From Garcia nutans (taxonomy: Eukaryota; Streptophyta; Magnoliopsida; Malpighiales; Euphorbiaceae), in assembly GCA_947685225.1 (NCBI GenBank), contig CANTUV010000039.1, forward strand, positions 31,984,001-32,048,000: a stretch of 64,000 nucleotides of DNA, written 5' to 3'. The notes beneath the pieces are model-generated. The model was not told the DNA's origin and did no database searches. It saw only the letters and a list, made by a program, of their open reading frames with translations. The position numbers and the translations under genes are program-made. Shown piece by piece: positions 45,816-56,743 of the stretch. Numbering within the stretch: the stretch's first letter is position 1; each line of letters starts with the position of its first letter.

Positions 45816-45965
45816 GAGCAGCAGTGTTTTCCAAGATTGATTTGAGATCAAGGTACCATCAGTTGAGGGTTAGAGCTGAAGATGTTCCTAAGACAACTTT
45901 CCGCACAAGGTATGGGTATTATGAGTTTTTGGTATGCTTTTTGGATTAACGAATGCACCTGCAGC
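45816..45965 (+). pseudogene. RT fragment of decayed chromovirus G, first part
   Basis: The frame gives QLKGAAVFSKIDLRS, then YHQLRVRAEDVPKTTFRTRY and GYYEFLV, corresponding to residues 701-743 of A's polyprotein, then a one-base loss before FGLTNAPA. It ends at GCAGC, where F is inserted. The catalytic first Asp is present, the IDD motif lies in the second part. Confidence 0.85.
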
Positions 45966-48153
45966 TGTAGACCCTTAATTTTTGACCCAATCCGGTCCAA
46001 TATATTTTATTTAGTCTAAAATGATTTTTGTTGTCTTATTAGTCCAAAATAATTTTTATTAAATAATTTTTGCTTTAGTATCTAATTTTTTTTAATAAAA
46101 AATAGAAATAAACAAATAAAAATCAAAAAATAAAAATAAAAATAAAAATCGGAGTCGAAAAAATCGGCGACGAAAAAATTGTCGCGAGGGCCCGTGGACA
46201 TTTCGACCGCAGGAATTTCCTGTGGGCGAAATCACTGTGCTATTTCGCACGCAGAAATTTTCTGCCTGCGAAATAGCTTACGGGCCCGCATATTTCTGCA
46301 GTAGAATTTTTTTCGGCAGCGCAAATTTTTCGACGCAAATTTTTCGAAACCTAATCCAATTAGGTTTTGGTTTCTTTTTTTTATTAATATTACTTACCTT
46401 AACTAATTAGGAATAAACAACCTCAAACCACTATAAATAAGGACCAAAGACAATTAAAAAAGAGGAGGCAAAAATCCAAGAGGATTTTGGAAAATTTGAA
46501 ACCAAATCAAGGAAGGAAAAAACGAAATTCAATTCAAATTTTTTCTAAAACAGCAGTAGCATGATTTAGAGGATTCAAAGGCAAAAAAAGCTTGTCTTTG
46601 GAGCTAGTTCATCCAAGAAGAATTGTTTTTGGAGAAATCATCAAAAGAAGGTATGTGTTAATTAATTTTTTTTAATTGTTTTTTTTACACAGTAGCAAAT
46701 CTATGAAATCAAAATTAAAAACCTTTGAACTTTAATTTAGTTTTTCTAAAGCAAAAAAAAAACCTTATTTCGTTGGTTTATCTTCCAAAAGGCTTAAAAT
46801 TGTTATTTTTTCTTCTTAAAAACCTTAAAACTCTAATTGAACATATTTTTCAACAAAACTAAGATGTAAATTCTGCTTCTTTTAAAATCTTAAAGTAGGT
46901 TCTATTTCATTCAAAAAGTCTTCTAACACATCTTTTCTACTTATAAAAACTTTAATTTATTTGTTTAAATTTATAAAACTTCATGAAATTATTAAATTGA
47001 TTTCTAAAACCCTAAAAATTATTCACCACCCGTGACCCTACTTCTAAATCCTAAAATCCAAAATTCAACTTTTAAATCCAAAATAATGAACACTAACCCT
47101 TTTAAAACCTTAAACCCTAATTTTTATGAACCCTAATCCTTTTAAAACATTAAAAAACATAAAAACATAAAAACCTAAATTTTACACAGTAGCTTAGGAA
47201 CCCAATAACGAAAAATCACAAATTAAAGTATTTTAAAGTGTTTAAAACCCTAGTTTTATGATATCATCATTCAAACCTTAATTTTGTTAATCAAAGAGTC
47301 TTACCACCCATTTAAAACATAAAACCCTAATTTATTTTAATTCCATAAAAAGTCACAGTAGCCATAATTGGACTTTTATTTGCTTTATTCAATTCCATAC
47401 TTGATTATGCTTTGATTTATTTCTTATGCTTTAATTTATTTAATTTCAATACTTGATTTATTTAATTTATCATTGATGGATGTTTATTTTATATTTTGAT
47501 TAATAGCTTTGATGAATGATTTATTTATGATGAATGATTTATTTATGATGAATGATTATTTACTTTTATAAATTAATTTAGATTTCCAAAAGTTGTAAGA
47601 GGTATGTTTCCACTTGGTGGGTACCTCATTAGTTAAACATCATGTAATTTAATTTGCTTTTCTATTTTAGAACCTATGTAAAGGGCATGTTTCTACCTTT
47701 TTGGTGGGTGTCCTATTTAGGCATGTGATGTAAGGACATGTTTCTATCCTTGGATGGGTGTCCATTTATTTGCTTTGTTTGGACATTTCTTTGATTTTAA
47801 TATATTGATGTTTTATTTTAATTATTGTGTGCAATATGGATAATGTTATTATATTTAAGAATTTTATAATATTAAGACCTGTAAAGGAGGCCAGTTCCAA
47901 TGAACAGGGTGTTGTGGGGGTGCTGGGCCATTTCTCACCTTTCCCACACATACCTAACTTTCTGAACCTATTAGGGGATTGGGGATTCCTTAGGAATCGA
48001 GTCATCCACCCCTTTCTTTTTTTCCGGCCTGTCCGGGTGGCGACTCCATTTTCTCCGGGCTTAGGTCCGTGTTCTCTAAGGCCCCGAGCCTAAACAGTGC
48101 CAAAGTTGCAAGAACCATTCCACCAGGAGTGGGGGCAAAAATTCCCGCTCACA
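45966..48153 (+). repeat. 5' LTR of element F
   Basis: The LTR is 2188 bp. TATAAATA is at 46432-46439, the telobox-like cluster at 46980-47340, hairpins at 47599-47627, 47683-47713 and 47734-47763, and the terminal block ends CCCGCTCACA. Two extra copies of ATGAATGATTTATTT near 47515-47560, absent from the 3' LTR, account for part of the 85-bp length difference. Confidence 0.88.
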
Positions 48154-48154
48154 G

Positions 48155-48172
48155 TGGCGACTCCACTGGGGA
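48155..48172 (+). other. Primer binding site of element F
   Basis: TGGCGACTCCACTGGGGA begins two bases after the LTR. It is the best preserved of the three Tat-like sites in the window (others at 1032 and 5489). Confidence 0.8.
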
Positions 48173-49080
48173 TAAGAGAAGTTGATTCTGTTGGTCTTTA
48201 TATTATTCTTTTCTTTCTTATAATGATATTATCCATTGCATCATATTAGATTGCATTGTGTGTGTGAGTTAGAACGCCCGTGTTATGTTATGTAAGGGAT
48301 ACCATACTTTCACTCAAGGTATGGAGATCGAGCATGTCATAACCACTCATAGCCTCGTACCATTTGGTATATACTTGCTATGGGAACCTAAGCCTTTTAA
48401 CCCAAAGACTAAAGCTCATGTAATTGGCCTAGTTACTTTCCTTAGGTTTTACCCCAAATGCATGTTGTTTGACTATGTTAGTTTATCTTAGTCTAAATCA
48501 TGGCTTATTTGGTTTGTTCTTTTTTCTAATATGACCTAAGTATATTGTAAGCTCAAAATAAACTTTTCTCTAAAATCCAAAAGACCAAAACTATTTTTAA
48601 AATCTTTCAAGATGGTCTTTGGACATAATACTTTTCTAAAAAATAAATAAATAAATTCTTTGGCCCATGGCCTAAATACTAAGCCCAAAATCCATTTTTC
48701 TAAAATCTTTTACAATGGGCTTAGAAACAAAACTATTTTCACCCAACATTTTCTTACAAAGAGCTTGCAAAAATATTTAGGTCAATTATAAAATACCAAA
48801 AATCAATTGTGGGCCTAGTTTACACTAAGAATAAATTAACCATGGGCTTGTTTTTTGCATGAATCATTAGTTACCTTTTTCAAGTGAAAAAATCTATTTA
48901 TAATAAACCTCTTAATTTTGTTTTAATCCAGCATAGCATAAAAGCTACTTTAGTTGGATAAATGGATTAAAACCTAATTAATGGGAATTATCATGGATTG
49001 ATTTTCATTTTCAAAAATACAACTATTGGTTGAAACGTCCGAGGGAATGATTTGAAAGCAAGATACCCCATGTTGGTATT
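48173..49080 (+). other. Untranslated leader of element F
   Basis: No open frame. Clearly homologous to D's leader (5507-6467). Confidence 0.6.
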
Positions 49081-50711
49081 TTGTTAGCCATATACCTAGG
49101 AAAAGAGACTCACCATTCGTGTATAGATGTTATAAGGTTGGAAGGAATGTCCTATTTTTATCTGTTGATTGTTTGTGCATACATGCATACATTTGCATAT
49201 CATATCATTGATCCTCTCTGGCTCGCAGCCCTGGATTATGAAAGTTCAAAAGCTTACGACAATCCGACTTACACCGGAGACAAAGTGTCTAGCAACGACT
49301 CAATCACTTGCTCACCAAAAACAATGGAACCCGAACAAATCCAAAGAATGGTGGATGAGGCCCTTAATGCCAATATGGAAGAAATAAAAGAGGCCATGAC
49401 TGAGACCATAAAGAATCAACTAGCCTTAATTTTAGGAAACAATGCCGAAGCATCTGCTAGCACCAAGAATGTCGAGGGGAAGGCTAAATTTGATGAAGCA
49501 GCTTTTAATGATGAAAAGGTGATCATTGATGATGATTATTGGGCTCAATACTACCAAGAGGTTCAAGAAAAGAAGAAAGAACCAAAGGCTGTTGAGAAGG
49601 CAAATATTGAAAAGACCGAGACATCCGATGTTGAAAAGATGATTGCTGATTTAGAAAAGAAATTTGAGAAGAAGCTGAAAACCGAAGAGAAGTCTGAGAT
49701 CGACAAACTATTTGAACAAGATGAAGAGGTCCCTTATAAATTCAAGATGCCTTCCTTTGCTAAGTAAAATGGCATCGGAAATCCTAATCTCCATGTAAAG
49801 CAGTATATCACTGCCATGCAATCTGCTCGAGCTACTAAGGCTCAAACCCTAAGGTACTTCATGCTCTCATTGGACCCTGTTGTCCAAAATTGGTTTAATA
49901 CCTTAGATGATGGAACACAAAAGAGTTGGGATCTACTTTACAAAGCCTTCATCCAACAATACAGATATAATGTTGAGTTAGAAGTTACTTTAATGGAAGT
50001 GGAGACCATTAGACAAAGGCCAAATGAGAATTTGTGGACTATGTGAAGCGATGGAGAAACAAGGTCGCTTTACTCAAGAAGAGGCCCGATGAATCCGATC
50101 AAATAAGGATGATTGTGAGAGGGGTGTTACCTAATCTTCATGAGAGGATGTCTCATACATTAATCAGTGATTTCAAAGATCTTCTCCAAGCTGGTCTACA
50201 AATTGAAGAGTGGGAAAGGGAGAAGAATCGCTTTTTAATAAGAAGGAATGAGAAAGGGAACAACCAGCCTAACAATCAAAGCACACAAAAAGAAGTTGAT
50301 GTTAATGTAACTGGTTAAGCAAATAGAAGGCAGTTTTCAGATATGGGGAAGCCTTTGTCTTGGGTCTTCGATAAGCTACAAAAGAAAGGGTTGTTACAAC
50401 TATTGGCTCCTCGACCTTTACCTAGTCCATTACCCCCAAAATTTGATACTAAGGCTTTTTGTCAATTTCATCAGACTCAAGGACATGAGACTAATAGGTG
50501 TACCCGATTAAGGCATGAGATCCAAGATTTGATTGATAGTGGCAAGCTACCCGAGCCGGATAAGCCCAATACCAAGGACAACCCTTTGCCTAAATTTAGA
50601 AGAGTGCCACCACCAGCAACCTTTATGGTGGGAAAAGGATTGGAAGAAGATTTTGTTTTATCCTCTTTTCAAGATGAGAATGTTGAAGATGTGAAAGGAA
50701 AAGAAGCCTAA
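49081..50711 (+). pseudogene. gag: Gag of element F, lightly broken
   Basis: The frame is open from 49081, but the likely start is the Met at 49324 (MEPEQIQRMVDEALNANMEE), shared with D. An acidic, helical region (DVEKMIADLEKKFEKKLK) leads into the gag domain (LHVKQYITAMQSARATKAQ to LLQAGLQIEEWEREK), then a knuckle-like FCQFHQTQGHETNRC and a conserved tail (LIDSGKLPEPDKPN). Three lesions are visible: a TAA at 49765-49767, a one-base deletion near 50031, and a TAA at 50316-50318 where D has CAA. About 460 residues are otherwise continuous. It is the more informative copy for reconstructing the family's relationships, but it is nonfunctional. Confidence 0.88.
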
Positions 50712-51404
50712 CTCAATGAACTTTCCTTAGCTTGAATGTTGCTTTTCAATCTTACTTTATTTAATATTTTGGAACTATTGTGTTTTTCAAATTTAAAGTT
50801 GTTTGAATAAATTACTTTCATCAAAATTTTTGTTAGTCTTTGTTCATTTTGGTGCTCGACCAATGAGGAATCTAGCTTGATAATTCATGAATTAATATAT
50901 TTATGCATCATGACTTGAATGACTTTACTAGGTGAGGGAATGGCTCTATAGCATTGAGTTGTGTATGCTTACTTAGAGAGGGCTCCTGCATAATTACCTT
51001 TGTCTAGGTCCTAGTCAGTCTTAGAACATGCTTTGACAAACTTTTGAGGCAAAATTGAACTCTGCTTATTTAAGAGAGAAATGATATAGGCATCGTTTGG
51101 TTAGCTAACAACTAGTATCCACCCAATTAAATATCAATCCCTAGTTGTCCCTTTGAGCCTTCATAAAATTTTAGCTTTCTTTTTATTGGCTTACAAACCC
51201 CAATAACCTACCCTGAGCTGTTGTGATACTTTTGACAAGTCTTATGATTACTAAGATGAATAGGCAAGAAGATAAAAGAAAGCAATGATTAGTCAAGATC
51301 ATGAGGATAGTTGAAGTTTCAAGACCATGAAGATAGTTGAAGTTCTCAAGACCATGAAGATAGTTGAAGTTCTCAAGATTATAAGGATAGTTGATGTTCT
51401 CAAA
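50712..51404 (+). other. Noncoding region of F with a 29-bp repeat
   Basis: It parallels D (8069-8690). At 51294-51404 about four units contain AGATAGTTGAAGTTCTCAAG; D has one unit at the matching site. The region ends at solo LTR N. Confidence 0.65.
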
Positions 51405-54199
51405 TGTATTATGGGGTATAGGGGTGTTACACATATAGAAATGCTACTGTTTATAAAATACACAAACCGATCTTTCCATTTAACAATTTTATAAGAACAC
51501 TTAGAACATTCAAATCATTCCTTCATAATAGTATGTACAAATTTAAAACATTTAAGTTATATTATGAAACACAGTAGATGATATATTTATTCAATACGTA
51601 GTGGAAAATATAGCAATATTTACAAATATATATATATATCAAAACTCAAATTTTACAAAGCATAAATTTTATACATGTTTGGCAGTCAATCTTTGATCTT
51701 TAAGCCCACTATCCACACTTCAGAATCTACACTCAATTCGGCCTAGAGGAACCCTCTTGTCCTACCCTGTCACCTGCGCGATGAACCACAATCGCGCTAA
51801 GCCAATGGCTTAGTGGTACAAACTACAATAATATTATGCTTCAATGCAATGCCAATGTCACACAATCAAGTTTCATAAACAATTCAAAAGAATGTTATAT
51901 TTCAAAACCTTACATTGTTCAATCACTTATCACAACATTCATGAGGTAATACTCACAATTTCCACATCCATACACATATTACACATCATGTTGTATCTTC
52001 ATAGTTTCATTACTCAATATAGCTTTCCAAGTCACATTCATTTTCAATAAGTTACTTATGTATTATAAACATCTCATAACATTATATATCACTCCATAGT
52101 TCATAATAAAGTAAAGACAAGCATGGGCCCAAAGACACTAATATGCCATTCAACTTTCAGAGTTAATGTTTTGGTTTAATTATCACATTTATCATTATCA
52201 TTATCCCAACTAGGCTTCAAGGATTTAGGTTCAACCAAGCTTCAAGGGGAACAAAGCATGCTAAGTATCAACCCAACTTGGCTTCAAGAACCAAACCCAA
52301 CCTAGCTTCAAGGGTTGTAACATCTCAATTAGGCTTCAAGGACTTGACCCAACCAAGCTTCAAGGGGAGTTAAGCATGCTAAACTTCAACCCAACTTGGC
52401 TTCAAGGATCAAGCCCAACCTAACTTCAAGAGATTATTACTATAGGCATGCCACCAACAACAAAACTCTGAAAATGGAATAACACATTAGACACACAATT
52501 CATTCATTAATTCATTAGCAATTTCATTCTCATTTTCTCATCATCACTTAGGCAACCATGCCTCAATCATCTCATTTACATCATTATAGCTAACAACAAT
52601 GGCTTCACATCTCATCAATAGAGTATACAAAATCAATTACATTGAACATCATCATCTAGGCAAACATGCCTCAATTATTTCATTTGAATCATCATAACCA
52701 ATCACATTGGCTTCACAACTCATTATATCTCAATTCATCATTCAAATGCACACAACCAATTGCATTAGCATACATTTTAAATGCTCATCAATCATTCACA
52801 TTATACAAATCATAACATTCATCAAATGTATTAACAATGTAATCAATTACTTAACATAGGTACAACCAAATATGTTAAGTATCAAAATCATGTAAGTGTA
52901 TGCAACCATGTAGTTTGTACTTACCTTAAGAACAACTCACACCAATCTATACCCTTCCTCTTCCAAGAATCCTCAACACTTAGGTTAGGGCAAATCAACC
53001 TCTTCACAACCTAAACCAAAGGTAATCATACACACTCACTTAGAGATACATATAAGATAATAAAGCTAAGAACCAACTAGGGCAAACTCTAAACATGACA
53101 CGCTCAACAACACGGGCGTGTCCCTGACTGTGCCCTAACTCCACAACACAAAAGCTTTGACACGCTCAAAACCACGGGCGTGTCACTGAACGTGTAATAC
53201 ATTCTGTCTCACAGAAACATTGACACGTCCAACAACACGGGCATGCTCATGGCCATGTCAATTCTTCAACAACACAGTATCTATGACACGCTCAGTGACA
53301 TGGGCGTGTCACTTCTCGTGTCACTCATCCAGAAAATAGAACCATTGACACGCCCAAAGATCTGGCCGTGCTCACGGGCGTGTCAGGCAAAAAATGCAAA
53401 TTCCGGCAACAATAACAACATATCCAACAAACCACTTACTTCCACCATTTTCCACTCCAAACCAACTTAACTAAACACACCCATAAATCAATATAACTTA
53501 CAAAAACACCAAAACACTCAAAACATACATCAAACACAAATCATAATCATCATCACAAACCCAAAACACAACCACAACACTTTCTTTTCCAACAAACTTA
53601 CGCTTTCCTTCAATCAAACCCCAAAATCAAAATCAAATAAACTAAATACTCTCAAACTCCCCACAATCAAACATAATCACACTATCACATATCAACAATC
53701 AAACTCAAACATAACTTCAAATAAAACAAGGGAAATCAAGAGGAAACTCACCAAAGTTAATGAAACTTCACAAAATTCCAACTTAATCACTTGAATCTTC
53801 CTTCAATTTGATCTTAGAAATCAAAACCTCTCTTGCTCTCTTTTGTCTTTGGGATACCCGGCCATCTAAGGAGAAGAAAGGAAAATGAAGAACAAAAAGA
53901 AACAAAGTCAAATATTTATTCTTTACTTAAATCTCCACCAAGTATTTTAATAATAAAATAATAAGTTTTCTCTCTTCCACTTATTTTAATTCCCTTTTAA
54001 TTACTTAATTAAATAAAATCAATAAATATCTTCTTTTGACCAAATAACAATTTGACTTGTATATGTTGTATATATTTCCATATATACAACATATACACTC
54101 TCTCTCTTTAATTCTTTTCTCTTTCCAATTTAACATATACACTTAATCCAATTACAACAATAATACCAAAACTTCTAGGGCACACTTTGGGATATTACA
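51405..54199 (-). repeat. Solo LTR N (chromovirus type) with rearranged left end
   Basis: The right end GGGATATTACA at 54199 and interior match B closely: hairpins (51776-51813), stem array (52138-52490), GACACG array (53095-53390). The left end is abnormal. Instead of TGTAACACCCCTATACCCC it shows the reverse complement, GGGGTATAGGGGTGTTACA (51414-51432), and then joins N near what would be base 60. No clean target duplication was found. Frames inside (51844-52050, 53243-53470) are unrecognised. Confidence 0.8.
52138..52490 (-). other. Long-range stem enclosing a CTTCAAGG array, solo LTR N
   Basis: Arms 52138-52164 and 52464-52490, the same as in B. The loop contains about ten units. Confidence 0.75.
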
Positions 54200-55382
54200 C
54201 AATGTGTATGTGCTATCTGAAGTGCAACAGTTCTTGCTTAAATAGAAATGATTCCCAAGTTTAGTACGGTAACTAAGGTTGTCATGTTATAGATATATTA
54301 ATTTGGAAAAATCAAGTCCTGAGGTACATTGACATTGATTTGGCAAAGCCAACATTTGATTTCAAAGTCAAAATTAAAAAAAAAAAGAGTGTTTTGTCAT
54401 ACAAAGCCTTCAAGTTAAGGGAAGTATGTTGAATTGATTATTGGCAAGGTCATGAAGAAACTACCAACTGACAAGCTGAAATATAGTTTGAAATGGATAC
54501 ATCCCTGAATCTGCTGCTTAGGGTCTCCACCACTCATGTTTTCAACAACATGAAGATAAAAGCCAAATGCAAAGCTTTTGATAATTTCAATGCGAGACTT
54601 GAACGAGCGTCAAAAAGGAACCAATGAGAACACTTCTGCTAATCACCTCGGTCTGTGAGTCGATGAAACGACTGTAAGTATTACTCATGCATATCATGCA
54701 TACATGAGCATATTATGTCTCACTTTCTTATCTTAATGAACAGCAAACACCCTGCGAATTAAAGAATCAAAAGAAGATATTGAATCAAGGGGGCATGGAA
54801 AGCCTATTCGCTTGTGGAAGCCCCAGTCACTTTGCAAAGAGAAGAAATGCGTGCTTATGCAAAGAACTAGATAAGAAAAACATCAATCAAAGCTTGCATG
54901 AAAGAAAAAAAATCCTTGGGGGGGCAAGGAGAGGATATAAGATCCAATCAAAATTGGAGAAAAAAGGAAAAGCAGTTGCAAGGGAAAAGTGGTTAAAGTG
55001 CAAAAACTCCCTTGGAAGATCAAAACAAGGAAAACATGGATCAAGCAAGACATGGCCAAGCCAAATCAAGCTTGGTCGTGTCACCTCAAAGGAAATCTTG
55101 GCAGAACATGACACGGGCAGGAGACACGGCCAAGCCACTGGCCGTGTCTCACCTAAAGGACAAAGCCAAGAAAGACCAAGCAAAGAGAGAAGGGAAGCAG
55201 TAGGTGACACTGGTAAGCGACACTTCCAAGCCACTGGCCGTGTCACATGACACTGCCACAAGCTTGGCCGTGTCCCATCCTAAGCCAAGAATAAAGAAGA
55301 ACCAAAGAAAAAACACAGAAGCTGACACACCCAGGGGACACGGCCAAGCCACTGGCCGTGTCACTTCCATCTTCAAAGAACA
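54200..55382 (+). other. Noncoding 3' region of F with GACACGGCC hairpins
   Basis: 54200-54700 parallels D (9390-9920). 55060-55370 carries perfect hairpins at 55121-55131/55140-55150 (11 bp) and 55337-55345/55354-55362 (9 bp), with loop AAGCCACT, like the cluster in LTR A but on F's sense strand. Both strands stay open over long stretches (54780-55250 and 54887-55261), yet no family is recognised. Confidence 0.65.
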
Positions 55383-55387
55383 AAGAA

Positions 55388-55870
55388 GACCCAATCTCAA
55401 AGGATGAAGATCCATTTTCAAGGGTGAAGACCCGATCTCAAAGGATGAAGATCCATTTTCAAGGGTAAAGACCCCTGATCTCAAAGGATGAAGATCCATT
55501 TTCAAGGGTGAAGACCCGATCTCAAAGGATGAAGATCCATTTTCAAGGGTGAAGACCCAATCTCAAAGGATAAAGATCCATTTTCAAGGGTAAAGACCCG
55601 ATCTCAAAGGATGAAGATCCATTTTCAAGGGTGAAGACCCGATCTTAAAAGATGAAGATCCATTTTCAAGGGTGAAGACACGATCTCAAAGGATGAAGAT
55701 CTATTTTCAAGGGTGAAGACCCGATCTCAAAGGATGAAGATCCATTTTCAAGGGTGAAGACCTGATCTCAAAGGTGAAGACCCAATCTCAAAGGATGAAG
55801 ATCCATTTTCAAGGGTGAAGACCCAATCTCAAAGGATGAAGATCCATTTTTAAGGGTGAAGAATCCATTT
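55388..55870 (+). repeat. 40-bp minisatellite of element F
   Basis: About 11 units alternate GGATGAAGATCCATTTTC with AAGGGTGAAGACCCGATCTC. Unit length is mostly 40 bp with a few shortened copies. Confidence 0.92.
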
Positions 55871-55937
55871 TGATGGTGAAGAATCACAATGCATAAAACA
55901 ACCGGAGCAGTCAGACTTCTCAAATGATAAAAGGTTA

Positions 55938-56180
55938 GTCAAACTCAATCTCGGGTCCAAGCACCCATTCTCGGGTCCAAGTACCCAAGCTCGGGTCCAT
56001 GTACCCATTCTTGGGTCCAAGTACCCAAATCAAATCAATCTCGGGTCCAAGTATCCAATCCCGGGTCCAAGTACCTAAATTAAATCAATCTCGGGTCCAA
56101 GTACCCAAATCAAATCAATCTCAGGTCCAAGTACCCAAATCAAATCAATCTCGGGTCCAAGTACCCAATACCGGGTCCAA
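55938..56180 (+). repeat. 30-bp minisatellite of element F
   Basis: Units combine CTCGGGTCCAAGTACCCA with AATCAAATCAAT, about eight in total. The frame at 55999-56187 is a repeat translation. Confidence 0.88.
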
Positions 56181-56660
56181 AATCTAAATTTTTCTTAGGT
56201 CCAGAACCTAGAATTATCCTTGAGTCCAGAACTCGAACCGGGTCCAGAACCCAAATTTTCCTTAGGTCAAGAACCTAGAATCTCCCTTGAGTCCAGAACT
56301 CGAACCGGGTCAAGAATGCAAATTTTCCTTAGGTCCAGAACCTAGAATTATCCTTGAGTCCAGAACTCGAACCGGGTCCAGAACCCAAATTTTCTTTAGG
56401 TCGAGAACCTAGAATTATCCTTGAGTCCAGAACTCGAATCGGGTCCATAACCTAAATTTTCCTTAGGTCTAGAACCTAGAATTATCCTTGAGTCCAGAAA
56501 TCGACCCGGGTCCAGAACCCAAATTTTTCTTAGGTCCAGAACCTAGAATTATCCTTGAGTCCAGAACTCAAACTGGGTCTAGAACCCAAATTTTTCTTAG
56601 GTCCAGAACCTAGAATTATCCTTGAGTCTAGAACTCGAATCGGGTCCTGAGACCAAAACC
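56181..56660 (+). repeat. About 67-bp minisatellite of element F
   Basis: About seven units include CTTGAGTCCAGAACTCGAAC, CGGGTCCAGAACCCAAATTT and AGGTCCAGAACCTAGAATTA. The GGTCCAGAACC core is shared with D's array at 11088-11460. Confidence 0.9.
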
Positions 56661-56743
56661 TCAACCATTTCATCAAAAATTAAGTCTTATTGCTTTTCAC
56701 TCTCTTTCACTAAGGTTTCAGATCATTCAAGCAGGAGGCAAAC

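Noticed and set aside
55388..55870. CRISPR-like regular repeats
   Set aside because: The repeats are contiguous with no unique spacers, in a plant retroelement; this is a minisatellite.
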